Assembly: GCF_037201815.1 (NCBI RefSeq) | Contig: NZ_CP147407.1 | Coordinates: 3,108,723-3,172,722, forward strand | Direction of reading: 5' to 3' | Origin: Metabacillus sp. FJAT-52054 | GTDB lineage: Bacteria; Bacillota; Bacilli; Bacillales; Bacillaceae | Length of the DNA: 64,000 bases | Shown here: piece by piece, positions 30,318-43,176 of the stretch | Position numbering within the stretch: the stretch's first letter is position 1 | Layout of the letters: each line of letters opens with the position of its first letter | The notes under the pieces: generated by a model | What the model saw: the letters and a program-made list of their open reading frames with translations, nothing else | Database searches by the model: none | Told to the model about the DNA's origin: nothing | Program-made: the position numbers and the translations under genes

Positions 30318-30360
30318 AAAAAAAATAGAGGTAAACCCTTTGCTGCGAGGGCCTTCCTCT
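30318..30360 (-). terminator. Terminator-like hairpin upstream of the glg operon
   Basis: On the minus strand the arms AGAGG / CCTCT enclose an inner CCCT / AGGG pairing. They are followed at once by A and eight T. No minus-strand gene is seen upstream, so it would act either on a leader transcript of the glg operon or on antisense reading. Confidence 0.55.
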
Positions 30361-30639
30361 ATAACGAACAAATAAAAGCATTATTTTAAAAACATGATTA
30401 TTTGAAAAAAAGTGTCGTAATTAGTCGAATATTAATTTTCTAAAAAAGCTAAATTACAGGAAAAAATGAAGGAATTACCACAGTGAGGAAAAGGTTATGT
30501 TTCGTCAATATATTCTTAATTAACTTTTAAAAACAGTAATTCTTTCAAAAATGGAGCAGCTGTGTCAAAAAAAGCTTACAGATTCCTCTGGCTTGGACTA
30601 TATTTCTAAAAAAAGATGACGCACAAGGAGGCCGCTGCC

Positions 30640-31155
30640 TTGCTAACTCTAACCAAACCGGATTTCAGATTAAAAGAGGCATATATGGAGTTTTATGAGG
30701 AATGGAAAAACTCAGAAGAAAAAATTGTTCCATGGGTAGTAGCTGAAAGCCCAGCTGACTTTGAAAAGTATCTCCATTATTTAGAGGAGCAGGAGCAAGG
30801 TAAAAATATTCCGGAGCAATTTGTTCCCCATTCTACCTATTGGCTTCTTTTGGGCAAGAGTCGCATTGTTGGAGCTGTTAATATCAGACATAGGCTGAAT
30901 GAGTACTTAAAAGAGCGGGGAGGACACATCGGATATGGAATCAGACCTTCTGAACGGCAAAAAGGATATGCTACAGCAATCCTGTCCCTGGCTCTGGCTG
31001 AATCAAAACGAATGGGGATTAAAAATGTGCTTGTTACATGTGAAAAGTCCAATATTGCATCGGAGAAAACGATTTTAAAAAATGGAGGAAAATTCGATTC
31101 GGAGTTTATCGAAGAATGTGGAACCGTGGTTAAGCGATTTTGGATTGCCGATTGA
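30640..31155 (+). CDS. GNAT-family N-acetyltransferase
   Basis: A 171-residue GCN5-related acetyltransferase. TTG 30640 is chosen because AAGGAGG ends eight bases before it. An ATG at 30616 lies upstream of that ribosome site. The acetyl-CoA loop is RPSERQKGYATAIL, with V-NIRHRLNEYL in the preceding strand and NIASEKTILKNGGKF in the C-terminal part. This resembles ribosomal-protein or aminoglycoside-like acetyltransferases. The substrate is unknown. Confidence 0.83.
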   Translation: MLTLTKPDFRLKEAYMEFYEEWKNSEEKIVPWVVAESPADFEKYLHYLEEQEQGKNIPEQFVPHSTYWLLLGKSRIVGAVNIRHRLNEYLKERGGHIGYGIRPSERQKGYATAILSLALAESKRMGIKNVLVTCEKSNIASEKTILKNGGKFDSEFIEECGTVVKRFWIAD

Positions 31156-31182
31156 ACTGCTTCAGTTTTAAAAGAATAACGC

Positions 31183-31210
31183 AAAAAACGCTGCAGACGC
31201 AGCGTTTTTT
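31183..31210. terminator. Terminator shared by the tRNA operon and acetyltransferase gene
   Basis: ACGCTGC, loop AGAC, GCAGCGT, flanked by A6 and T6, so it works in both directions. It ends the rRNA-tRNA transcript on the minus strand. Confidence 0.92.
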
Positions 31211-31213
31211 CAA

Positions 31214-31285
31214 TGACCCGTACGGGATTCGAACCCGTGTTACCGCCGTGAAAGGGCGGTGTCTTAACCGCTTGACCAACGGGCC
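31214..31285 (-). tRNA. tRNA-Glu (TTC)
   Basis: 72 nt. Acceptor GGCCCGT/ACGGGTC, anticodon loop CTTTCAC, discriminator A, CCA not encoded. Last tRNA of the cluster. Confidence 0.95.
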
Positions 31286-31292
31286 AGACAGA

Positions 31293-31383
31293 TGGCGGAG
31301 AAGGAGGGATTTGAACCCTCGCGCCGCTTACGCGACCTACACCCTTAGCAGGGGCGCCTCTTCAGCCACTTGAGTACTTCCCC
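31293..31383 (-). tRNA. tRNA-Ser (GCT)
   Basis: 91 nt with a long variable arm. Anticodon loop CTGCTAA, 3' CCA encoded. Confidence 0.95.
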
Positions 31384-31445
31384 ATATATAAATAGATGAT
31401 CTGTGAAAGGATTCTCACAAACCTGTTTAACGCTTATAATGAAAA

Positions 31446-31520
31446 TGGCTCCGCAGGCAGGACTCGAACCTGCGACCGATCGGTTAACAGCCGATAGCTC
31501 TACCACTGAGCTACTGCGGA
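31446..31520 (-). tRNA. tRNA-Asn (GTT)
   Basis: 75 nt. Acceptor TCCGCAG/CTGCGGA, anticodon loop CTGTTAA, CCA encoded. Confidence 0.96.
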
Positions 31521-31526
31521 ACAAAA

Positions 31527-31600
<74 letters not shown>

Positions 31601-31614
31601 ATATTCAATTGAAA

Positions 31615-31688
31615 TGGAGCGGGTGATGGGAATCGAACCCACTACATCAGCTTGGAAGGCTGAGGTTTTACCAGTAAACTACACCCGC
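31615..31688 (-). tRNA. tRNA-Gly (TCC)
   Basis: 74 nt. Acceptor GCGGGTG with partner CACCCGC, anticodon loop CTTCCAA, CCA encoded. Confidence 0.95.
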
Positions 31689-31694
31689 ATGAAA

Positions 31695-31771
31695 TGGGGC
31701 GACTGATGGGAATCGAACCCACGAATGTCGGAACCACAATCCGATGCGTTAACCACTTCGCCACAACCGCC
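31695..31771 (-). tRNA. tRNA-His (GTG)
   Basis: 77 nt including the extra 5' G typical of tRNA-His. Anticodon loop ATTGTGG, CCA encoded. Confidence 0.94.
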
Positions 31772-31784
31772 ACTTCAATATAAA

Positions 31785-31860
31785 TGGTGGCTCGGGACGG
31801 AATCGAACCGCCGACACATGGATTTTCAGTCCATTGCTCTACCGACTGAGCTACCGAGCC
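31785..31860 (-). tRNA. tRNA-Phe (GAA)
   Basis: 76 nt. Acceptor GGCTCGG/CCGAGCC, anticodon loop CTGAAAA, CCA encoded. Confidence 0.96.
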
Positions 31861-31890
31861 ATTATAAATTTTCCGGCAGGATCAGCTCTT

Positions 31891-31958
31891 TCGATCACAT
31901 CCTCACGTATTCTATACGCTTCGGTGCTCACTCAATCGCTTCCTCGACCTTTACGCTT
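31891..31958. repeat. Diverged copy of the 148-bp spacer repeat
   Basis: The 156-bp Asp-Phe tRNA spacer contains CACATCCTCACG...CGGTG...TTCCT...GCTTGC in the same order and spacing as each unit of the tandem duplication at 33671-33980. It seems to be a diverged third copy. Confidence 0.6.
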
Positions 31959-32016
31959 GCTTATTGAAAGCATCTTACTTTTTTTTCAATTATCCTATGT
32001 ACTACGAAAAAATAAA

Positions 32017-32093
32017 TGGCGGTCCGGACGGGACTCGAACCCGCGACCTCCTGCGTGACAGGCAGGCATTCTAACCAACTGAACTACCGGACC
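32017..32093 (-). tRNA. tRNA-Asp (GTC)
   Basis: 77 nt. Acceptor GGTCCGG/CCGGACC, anticodon loop CTGTCAC, CCA encoded. Confidence 0.96.
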
Positions 32094-32097
32094 ATTT

Positions 32098-32174
<77 letters not shown>

Positions 32175-32265
32175 GTGATAGAAAGCTATGCTTTTAAAAC
32201 TTAACATTGCTCTTATTCAGTATTACTATCTAAGCATAGATCATACCTGAAAAATAAAGAATATA

Positions 32266-32358
32266 TGGAGGAGGAAGAGGGATTCGAACCCCCGCGGGGT
32301 TTGACCCCCCTGTCGGTTTTCAAGACCGATCCCTTCAGCCAGACTTGGGTATTCCTCC
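32266..32358 (-). tRNA. tRNA-Ser (TGA)
   Basis: 93 nt with a long variable arm. Acceptor GGAGGAA/TTCCTCC, anticodon TGA in CTTGAAAA, CCA encoded. Confidence 0.94.
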
Positions 32359-32371
32359 AAAGAATAAATGA

Positions 32372-32448
32372 TGGTGGACCTTGTAGGACTCGAACCTACG
32401 ACCGGACGGTTATGAGCCGTCTGCTCTAACCAGCTGAGCTAAAGGTCC
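32372..32448 (-). tRNA. tRNA-Ile2 (CAT, expected lysidine at C34)
   Basis: 77 nt. Acceptor GGACCTT/AAGGTCC, anticodon loop CTCATAA. Sequence and position between Ser(TGA) and Met match the minor Ile tRNA of the B. subtilis trnB block, which TilS modifies to read AUA. An elongator Met reading is less likely, because the next gene fits that better. Confidence 0.85.
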
Positions 32449-32452
32449 TATA

Positions 32453-32529
32453 TGGTAGCGGCGGAGGGGGTCGAACCCACGACCTCACGGGTATGAACCG
32501 TACGCTCTAGCCAGCTGAGCTACGCCGCC
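32453..32529 (-). tRNA. tRNA-Met, elongator (CAT)
   Basis: 77 nt. Acceptor GGCGGCG with partner CGCCGCT side, anticodon loop TTCATAC, CCA encoded. The body matches the Bacillus elongator Met tRNA. Confidence 0.9.
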
Positions 32530-32551
32530 ATATAGTGTTTTATATATTTAT

Positions 32552-32627
32552 TGGTGGAGCCTAGCGGGATCGAACCGCTGACCTCCTGCGTGCAAGGCAG
32601 GCGCTCTCCCAGCTGAGCTAAGGCCCC
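32552..32627 (-). tRNA. tRNA-Ala (TGC)
   Basis: 76 nt. Acceptor GGGGCCT/AGGCTCC, anticodon loop CTTGCAC, CCA encoded. Confidence 0.96.
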
Positions 32628-32641
32628 ATCGTTTAAGGAAA

Positions 32642-32718
32642 TGGTCGGGAAGACAGGATTCGAACCTGCGACCCCTTGGTCCCAAACCAAGTGCTCTACC
32701 AAGCTGAGCTACTTCCCG
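32642..32718 (-). tRNA. tRNA-Pro (TGG)
   Basis: 77 nt. Acceptor CGGGAAG/CTTCCCG, anticodon loop TTTGGGA, CCA encoded. Confidence 0.96.
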
Positions 32719-32721
32719 ATA

Positions 32722-32798
32722 TGGCGCGCCCGAGAGGACTCGAACCTCTAACCTTTTGATTCGTAGTCAAATGCTCTATCCAATTGAGCTACGGGCGC
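32722..32798 (-). tRNA. tRNA-Arg (ACG)
   Basis: 77 nt. Acceptor GCGCCCG/CGGGCGC, anticodon loop CTACGAA, CCA encoded. A34 is expected to become inosine. Confidence 0.96.
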
Positions 32799-32813
32799 TA
32801 ATTATTATAAGAG

Positions 32814-32899
32814 TGCCGAGGACCGGGATCGAACCGGTACGGTAGTCACCTACCGCAGGATTTTAAGTCCTGTGCGTCTGCCAATTCCGCCACCCCGGC
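32814..32899 (-). tRNA. tRNA-Leu (TAA)
   Basis: 86 nt with a long variable arm. Anticodon loop CTTAAAA. No CCA encoded after discriminator A. Confidence 0.94.
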
Positions 32900-32908
32900 G
32901 TAAAGGAT

Positions 32909-32983
32909 TGGAGCGGAAGACGGGATTCGAACCCGCGACCCCCACCTTGGCAAGGTGGTGTTCTACCACTGAACTACTTCCGC
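32909..32983 (-). tRNA. tRNA-Gly (GCC)
   Basis: 75 nt. Acceptor GCGGAAG/CTTCCGC, anticodon loop TTGCCAA, CCA encoded. Confidence 0.96.
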
Positions 32984-32994
32984 AATAGTAATGA

Positions 32995-33076
32995 TGCGGG
33001 TGAAGGGAGTCGAACCCCCACGCCGTAAGGCGCTAGATCCTAAGTCTAGTGCGTCTGCCAATTCCGCCACACCCGC
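32995..33076 (-). tRNA. tRNA-Leu (TAG)
   Basis: 82 nt with a long variable arm. Acceptor GCGGGTG/CACCCGC, anticodon loop CTTAGGA. No CCA encoded. Confidence 0.94.
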
Positions 33077-33091
33077 ATATAAAAAGGTAAA

Positions 33092-33167
33092 TGGTGAGCC
33101 ATGAAGGACTCGAACCTTCGACCCTCTGATTAAAAGTCAGATGCTCTACCGACTGAGCTAATGGCTC
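33092..33167 (-). tRNA. tRNA-Lys (TTT)
   Basis: 76 nt. Acceptor GAGCCAT/ATGGCTC, anticodon loop CTTTTAA, CCA encoded. Confidence 0.96.
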
Positions 33168-33203
33168 TCTTTTAATAGAGCATAAATGCTGCTACCAAGA
33201 AAG

Positions 33204-33581
<378 letters not shown>

Positions 33582-33587
33582 CATAAA

Positions 33588-33663
33588 TGGTGGAGGATGA
33601 CGGGATCGAACCGCCGACCCTCTGCTTGTAAGGCAGATGCTCTCCCAGCTGAGCTAATCCTCC
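33588..33663 (-). tRNA. tRNA-Val (TAC)
   Basis: 76 nt. Acceptor GGAGGAT/ATCCTCC, anticodon loop CTTACAA, CCA encoded. First tRNA after the 5S gene. Confidence 0.96.
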
Positions 33664-33670
33664 ATATGGT

Positions 33671-33980
33671 TTCGGCTTGTGATGAGCGGCGCATTGCGTT
33701 GTCACCTTCAGTCGTTCACATCCTCACGCACTCATGTGCGCTCCGGTGTTCTCTCCTTCGGTTCCTAGCACTGCTTGCTCCTCCCAACCCTCTTACATTC
33801 ACTTTGTGGAGTGGCTATTTCGGCTTGTGATGAGCGGCGCATTGCGTTGTCACCTTCAGTCGTTCACATCCTCACGCACTCATTTGCGCTCCGGTGTTCT
33901 CTCCTTCGGTTTCTAGCACTGCTTGCTCTTCCCAATCCTCTTGCATTCATTTTGTTGAATGGCTGTTTCGGTTTGTAATC
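33671..33980. repeat. 148-bp tandem duplication between 5S rRNA and tRNA-Val
   Basis: TTCGGCTTGTGATGAGCGGC starts at 33671 and 33819, with the diverged start TTCGGTTTGTAATCC at 33967, a 148-bp period. The two full copies are nearly identical. Inside each lies the motif CACATCCTCACGCACTCAT...CCGGTG...GCACTGCTTGCTC. It is not related to the 146-bp repeat next to it. Open frames across it are short and look non-coding. Confidence 0.9.
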
Positions 33981-34006
33981 CGAATATAGCATTCAAAATA
34001 AGATAT

Positions 34007-34123
<117 letters not shown>

Positions 34124-34200
34124 ATATTCTTAAAAAAAGCGACAAGATTTATTATACTATGATTTCAGGAGAAATCAAGATATTTTTTAATCTTTTTTGC

Positions 34201-34222
34201 TCTTTCAAAACTAGATAACGAT
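34201..34222 (-). other. 23S rRNA processing stem, 3' arm
   Basis: This 22-base arm is complementary at 21 positions to 37310-37331 across the 23S gene. Together they would form the precursor stem that RNase III or Mini-III cuts in Bacillus. Confidence 0.75.
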
Positions 34223-34257
34223 GTGCTGCACGAGTAAAGCAGCCTTACTTGAATAAA

Positions 34258-38966
<4,709 letters not shown>

Positions 38967-39008
38967 GTAGTTTGACTAGCTCTTGTTTGTTGCTCTAGAA
39001 TTAACGTT

Positions 39009-39041
39009 GGCACTTCGATTTGTTTAGTTTTCAAAGATCAT
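39009..39041 (-). other. 16S rRNA processing stem, 5' arm
   Basis: GGCACTTCGA...TTTGTTTAGTTTTCAAAGATCAT here is nearly complementary to 37349-37382 on the far side of 16S. The pair forms the 16S precursor stem. Confidence 0.75.
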
Positions 39042-39072
39042 TTTTTGCAACCGCTTCGTTAGCGGCTTTAAT

Positions 39073-39101
39073 AATATATCACGCCGTTAGACAAGAGTCA
39101 A
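39073..39101 (-). promoter_or_regulatory. rRNA operon promoter
   Basis: On the minus strand: TTGACT, 17-bp spacer, TATATT, about 110 bases before 16S. A small leader hairpin (CCGCT/AGCGG near 39051-39066) follows. A second upstream promoter is common for Bacillus rRNA operons but I could not call one. Confidence 0.8.
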
Positions 39102-39196
39102 CATCTTTTTCAACAATGTTTCAAAAGGAAATATCTTCTGTTTTCAGCGACAAATATTAATATATCACTATATCTCTAAAAGGACAATCATTTTTT

Positions 39197-39512
39197 TCAA
39201 ATTTCTCTATGAAAATGATGCTGGAATTTTTGCAGCGATATTTTATTCCCTGTTTCGATTTCAACTCCTTCTATAGATAAGGCTTTTTTCTGCTCTTCAA
39301 GAACATCCTGATCCTTGATGGAGAGTTCTCCTAGAACTGATTACTCTGTGCCAAGGCAAACTGTATTTACTGCTCATCGTATGAAGAACTCTTACACCCT
39401 GTCTCGCTCCTCTAGGACTTCCCGCTGCAAATGCAACTTGTCCATACGTCATAACCCGGCCCTCCGGTATATTTTTGATGATTTGAATAGCTTTTTCGGT
39501 AAATGGTTTCAT
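39197..39512 (-). pseudogene. Frameshifted alkyltransferase-like (ATL) DNA repair gene
   Basis: The start MKPFTEKAIQIIKNIPEGR behind GGAGGAAGAGA belongs to the small MGMT-like ATL family. PWHR has Trp54 where true methyltransferases have the acceptor Cys, so it would flag O6-alkylguanine for excision repair and not repair it directly. After PWHRVISS the frame ends early. In another frame the expected tail continues GELSIKDQDVLEEQKKALS...EGVEIET and reaches a stop at 39197. The lesion at AGTTCTAGGAGAACT is best explained by two missing bases (or one extra). It could be a true pseudogene or a sequence error. Confidence 0.82.
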
Positions 39513-39659
39513 TCTCTTCCTCCTTCTGGTTTGATAAGGTAAATTAATAGTACCAAAAATGCGGCACGTAAGTATCATCATTCTATTAAATGTAAAATAG
39601 TTATTGTCGAAATTTGTGTGATAGTGTATAGTGAAAATAATTAAATAATTCGGTATACG

Positions 39660-39746
39660 ACCACTAGGGGAGCCTTCGGCTGAGAATGAACAATCTGTTC
39701 TAGACCCTTTGAACCTGTTAGTTAATGCTTGCGTAGGGATGTGGCT
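39660..39746 (+). ncRNA. TPP riboswitch (THI element)
   Basis: The conserved core is present in order: AGGGGAGCC, GGCTGAGAATG, GACCCTTTGAACCTGTTAG, GTTAATGCTTGCGTAGGGA and TGTGG. It senses thiamine diphosphate and lies in the leader of thiT, with a terminator directly after it. High TPP is expected to stop transcription. Confidence 0.95.
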
Positions 39747-39767
39747 TGATCGTTTAACTTCGTGATT

Positions 39768-39815
39768 AAAGCAGTGCGTGGAAGCAAGAGCATTCCCCGC
39801 ATTGCTTTTTTATTT
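39768..39815 (+). terminator. Riboswitch-controlled terminator before thiT
   Basis: AAAGCAGTGCG...CGCATTGCTTT, followed by T residues, between the TPP aptamer and thiT. It is the expression platform. Confidence 0.85.
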
Positions 39816-39850
39816 TCTCCTTTTGGTCGATGCCTGTAAAAGGAGCCCAT

Positions 39851-40429
39851 ATGAAAAATCAAAAACTTCTATTCTTATCCGAAACAGCTATTTTAACTGC
39901 TCTGGCACTGTTGCTGGACATGCTCTCAAGTTTCTTCATTAAGATGCCTCAAGGCGGGTCACTTTCACTTGGAATGATTCCAATATTTATTATGTCCTTC
40001 AGGTGGGGTCTCAAAGGCGGATTGCTCACAGGCCTTCTGACCGGAATTCTGCAGCCGATTTTGGCACCTGCATTTATCGTACATCCCGCCCAAGCTATTT
40101 TGGACTATCCGCTGCCTTTTATGCTTGCCGGGATGAGCGGCTTGTTTGCAGGATGGGTACATTCTGCATTGAAGCAAAATAAATGGAGAACTCTGACCGC
40201 AGTTATGGCGGCTACCCTGCTTGGTTCCATTCTTCGGCTTGCTTCGCATGTTTTATCAGGAATTGTCTTTTTCGGCTCATATGCACCAAAGGGCACTCCC
40301 GTTTTCACCTACTCACTTGTATACAACTCAACCTGGATGATCCCTACCTGGATTGTCGCTGCACTTGCAATATGGTTAGTCATTATGAATTCACCCGGGC
40401 TAATCAAAAGCAATGCAAAAAAACCGTAA
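39851..40429 (+). CDS. thiT: Thiamine ECF transporter substrate-binding subunit ThiT
   Basis: A 192-residue membrane S component (B. subtilis YuaJ) that binds thiamine and works with the shared EcfAA'T module. ATG 39851 follows AAAAGGAGCCC. A start further upstream would overlap that site. There are six helices. The family stretch HPAQAILDYPLPF is near residue 80, with the aromatic binding-site segment around YNSTWMIPTW near the C terminus. Control by the TPP riboswitch confirms the role. Confidence 0.95.
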   Translation: MKNQKLLFLSETAILTALALLLDMLSSFFIKMPQGGSLSLGMIPIFIMSFRWGLKGGLLTGLLTGILQPILAPAFIVHPAQAILDYPLPFMLAGMSGLFAGWVHSALKQNKWRTLTAVMAATLLGSILRLASHVLSGIVFFGSYAPKGTPVFTYSLVYNSTWMIPTWIVAALAIWLVIMNSPGLIKSNAKKP

Positions 40430-40452
40430 GCCAATATTGGCTTACGGTTTTT
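40420..40452. terminator. Bidirectional terminator, thiT / sortase
   Basis: A near-perfect inverted repeat, AAAACCGTAAGCCAAT / ATTGGCTTACGGTTTTT, with practically no loop. It overlaps the ends of both convergent genes. Confidence 0.88.
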
Positions 40453-41080
40453 CTGTTTTAATAAGATTTGCAATTAAAACGTAGCGTTCTGGTGCCGAAC
40501 CAATAAAATCAAACGGATAGCATGTGGAAACAGTTAATGTAGCCCTTGGTTTAGGTACAATCACCGTACGGTCGTTTTCGTCTACAATACGGACTTTGCG
40601 AATTTTATAAGTAAATGTGCCGGCAGATGTTTTGACAATAAGCAGATCGTTCTCCCCTACTTTTCCAAGCTGTCTGAAGACAGTATCCCGGTGTCCAGAT
40701 AAAACAGAGTTATCCTTCTCCCCTGGAAGGACAGATTGAGCAAAATGCCCAACTCCTTTTTCGAGCTCGTCTTCTTCTGTCCCATGGTAAATAGGAAGGA
40801 CTGCATCTAGTTTTGGGATGATTAATTCCCCCATCCGTTCCCCTTTTACCGGCCTTGTTTCATATAAAGGAGAAGGTTTAGCGCCTTCTGTCTCACTTGC
40901 TTTAGCCGGCGCCGTTTTAATCACATGGTAATCCGCTTTCTGCTGTTCATAGAAAAAGTAAGCTTTTGCTAATTTAAACGCATTCGTACTAGTTAAGTAA
41001 ACTCCGGCAGCAAAGAGGATCGCGGCACTAAAAAGAAGAAGCGTACGCTTCTTCTTTACTGTTGAAAGGAAATGTTTCAT
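40442..41080 (-). CDS. Class D sortase
   Basis: Membrane transpeptidase that cuts a C-terminal sorting signal and joins the protein to the cell wall. It has 212 residues with an N-terminal helix (about 12-30). The catalytic residues are His130 (LSGHRDT), Cys187 (TVSTCYPF) and Arg199 (APERYV). The LSGHRDT/STCYPF wording is that of class D. It overlaps by one base with the upstream surface-protein gene (TGATG), so the two are translated together and are an enzyme-substrate pair. Confidence 0.93.
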   Translation of the reverse strand: MKHFLSTVKKKRTLLLFSAAILFAAGVYLTSTNAFKLAKAYFFYEQQKADYHVIKTAPAKASETEGAKPSPLYETRPVKGERMGELIIPKLDAVLPIYHGTEEDELEKGVGHFAQSVLPGEKDNSVLSGHRDTVFRQLGKVGENDLLIVKTSAGTFTYKIRKVRIVDENDRTVIVPKPRATLTVSTCYPFDFIGSAPERYVLIANLIKTEKP

Positions 41081-42252
41081 CAGATGGATGTACGCAGCTT
41101 TCTTCTAATTAAAACGGAAACCGCTATTAAAGAAGCTCCGGCAATCATCCAGTTTGCATGAAATCCTGCTGTCTTAGGCATTTTAGCTCCTTTAACTGTT
41201 GCTCCCGGTTTTTCCGTCTGTTTCTTAATGGATGAAACTGCTTCAGACGTTTTTACTAAGTCCTTACCTGTTTCTTTAATTAATTCTGATCCAATCATTT
41301 CAGAAGTTAAGGTCATATCTAAAATCAGTTTGTTATCCAAATCATAAAGCTCGACGAAAAGGTCTGCCCCATCCACATCATTCAGACTCATCATTGTCTG
41401 CAAAGAGAGCTCTTTTTTGATTCCATCCTTAACAAGGTAGTATTTCGCCTGCAAATTCAGCAAATCCATCATTTCACCGTAGATGGAAATCATCTCTTGA
41501 ATGTCTTTCTCAGAAAGCTCATCTACACTTTCAAAATCACCGATTGCCATCATTCTGTCACCAAGCTGCATCAGCTGTGCGTCAATATAAGGATTGTTTT
41601 GATATACTTTTTCGAAGTGTGCAGCCAAACGCTCAAACTCTTCTTCCGTTAAACCAAGCTGATCAAAAATTTCTTCAAACTCAGATTCCATATCCGGAAG
41701 TTCCATGAAATTATAGATTTCTTCATCAAGCTCTTCGATCGAATCATAATCTTCTAAAACCAGGCCGTGATCCTTCATAAACTGGTCAAACTCTTCACGG
41801 GAGACAAAGTCGTAGCTTTCCCAAAGCTCCTGAAGCGTCGAATCATTAATTTCAGTCGGATAGTCTCCCGCAATTTGAATTGTTTCAAGCAGATAATTTT
41901 CAAAATAGAAAACATCCTGTACTTTTTCCCCATCGAATAAATCCCCGTTTTCAACAAGGAGGTCTGTTAATTGATCTTCTGTTAATTCATATTTTGCAAG
42001 GATTTCTTTAAGAACATCATCTGTCACCCTTCTTCCCAGATGACTTCTTAAATCTTCTACATCTTCAAATTCATCAAACATTCTGTAATCGAAATTTTCT
42101 AAATATGTCTCTAACTGGCCATGTGTCAAGTTAATTTCTTTTAAATAGGCTTTGTAGCTGCTGCTGTTTACGTCAATCTTGCCTGCAGCCAGTGCTGTGT
42201 GTGCAACGAGCAGCTGAAGCAGTACAAGACATGCCGCGAAATATTTTTTCAC
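41080..42252 (-). CDS. Acidic surface protein with sortase sorting signal
   Basis: A 390-residue protein with a signal peptide (1-22), then a highly acidic body rich in Asp, Glu and Leu. It contains repeated helical segments of the type LTEDQLTDLL / LTEEEFERLA. The C terminus is a classic sorting signal: MPKTAG (358-363), a hydrophobic helix and RRKLR. This fits the 'processed acidic surface protein' family found beside class D sortases. The motif has Met in place of the usual Leu of LPxTA. Its function on the cell surface is unknown. Confidence 0.88.
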   Translation of the reverse strand: MKKYFAACLVLLQLLVAHTALAAGKIDVNSSSYKAYLKEINLTHGQLETYLENFDYRMFDEFEDVEDLRSHLGRRVTDDVLKEILAKYELTEDQLTDLLVENGDLFDGEKVQDVFYFENYLLETIQIAGDYPTEINDSTLQELWESYDFVSREEFDQFMKDHGLVLEDYDSIEELDEEIYNFMELPDMESEFEEIFDQLGLTEEEFERLAAHFEKVYQNNPYIDAQLMQLGDRMMAIGDFESVDELSEKDIQEMISIYGEMMDLLNLQAKYYLVKDGIKKELSLQTMMSLNDVDGADLFVELYDLDNKLILDMTLTSEMIGSELIKETGKDLVKTSEAVSSIKKQTEKPGATVKGAKMPKTAGFHANWMIAGASLIAVSVLIRRKLRTSI

Positions 42253-42412
42253 CGCAGTGTCCCCCTGTAATATTTGTAATCTAGAAAATTATATACTGAA
42301 ATTTTTGTAATGTATAGCACAATATTTTTATTGTCTATCTAGTAGATGGTTCTATTTTCGCTTGCTGGTGAATGTACTAGAGTAATAGGAAGGAGATGCG
42401 GGAGGCTAGACA

Positions 42413-42604
42413 ATGAATCCAACCTTTTCTTTTATGTTAGGCTGCATGCTGTTATCAATTATTCATTTTTTAATCAGTTATAGGGAAGCAATTCGGGTAA
42501 GCAATGAGGAAGGTCTTGTATTCGGCTGGGGATTAGTATTTAATGTGCCCCTTGCCTTCATGTTTGCCATACTGGCTAATTTGTTCTACCAGCAGCTAAA
42601 TTAG
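42413..42604 (+). CDS. Small membrane protein of unknown function
   Basis: 63 residues with two predicted membrane helices: FMLGCMLLSIIHFLIS (about 7-22) and WGLVFNVPLAFMFAILANLF (about 40-59). They are joined by a charged loop YREAIRVSNEEG. GGGAGG lies ten bases before the ATG and a terminator follows, so it is probably a real single gene. No family was recognised. Confidence 0.7.
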   Translation: MNPTFSFMLGCMLLSIIHFLISYREAIRVSNEEGLVFGWGLVFNVPLAFMFAILANLFYQQLN

Positions 42605-42640
42605 AAGGGCCTACCAGATTGGAGGCCCTTCTTATCTTTC
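42603..42640. terminator. Bidirectional terminator
   Basis: AGAAGGGCCT (42603-42612) and AGGCCCTTCT (42623-42632), between convergent genes. Confidence 0.85.
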
Positions 42641-42642
42641 TG

Positions 42643-43176
42643 TTATACTCGATTGCCTTGCAGCAGCATCGATTTAAGCCGTTCAATATCCTTCCATCCA
42701 AAAGCATATTCAATATGCTCCCGATTTCCAATTGACAATGTTTCTTCCCCTATTAATTCAGGAAAATAGGATTCATAAAATCCCCGGGAAGGATTTTCAC
42801 TGATTACCCAAACCATGACAGATTGGAATCCTTTTTCAATGAGATCATCTATCGAATTTAACAGCAGCGCACTGCCAATCCCTTTTCGCTGCACCTCATC
42901 CAGAAGGTAGATGGCATATATTTCACCATCAAACCCATGCTTTTCAGTACGTTCCTTTCCATAGCTTGAAAACCCGACGATTCTCCCCTCTTCATCTTCG
43001 GCTAAAAACAGATGATCGAGATCGGCTTGCTCCCACTGGCTCATCTTCTCTGCATATGTAAGCGAGTTTAAATAGGCAGAATCAACGATATCCCGGTAAG
43101 TAGTCCGCCAGCTATCCACATGAACTTCCGCAATCCCTTTTATATCTTCTTTTTTTGCTTTCCGGATTTTATACAT
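42643..43176 (-). CDS. GNAT-family N-acetyltransferase
   Basis: A 177-residue protein starting MYKIRKAKKEDIKGIAEVHVDSWRTTY, the opening of many Bacillus GNAT proteins. The acetyl-CoA loop is VQRKGIGSALL near residue 92, and VMVWVISENPSRGFYESYF gives the C-terminal signature. The substrate is unknown. It is a single gene with its own terminator. Confidence 0.9.
   Translation of the reverse strand: MYKIRKAKKEDIKGIAEVHVDSWRTTYRDIVDSAYLNSLTYAEKMSQWEQADLDHLFLAEDEEGRIVGFSSYGKERTEKHGFDGEIYAIYLLDEVQRKGIGSALLLNSIDDLIEKGFQSVMVWVISENPSRGFYESYFPELIGEETLSIGNREHIEYAFGWKDIERLKSMLLQGNRV

Larger units (their letters stand above)
30131..30639. other. Long AT-rich region between glgB and an acetyltransferase gene
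   Basis: About 500 bp with no gene. It contains a possible cre site (30227-30240) and a terminator-like hairpin read on the minus strand (30318-30360). Both lie upstream of the glg operon. The hairpin might end a short leader transcript. The remainder is AT-rich with no promoter I can call confidently. Confidence 0.45.

Noticed and set aside
33671..33980. Protein-coding frames of about 60-77 codons in the 148-bp duplication
   Set aside because: They repeat only because the DNA is duplicated and 148 is not a multiple of three. There are no ribosome sites.
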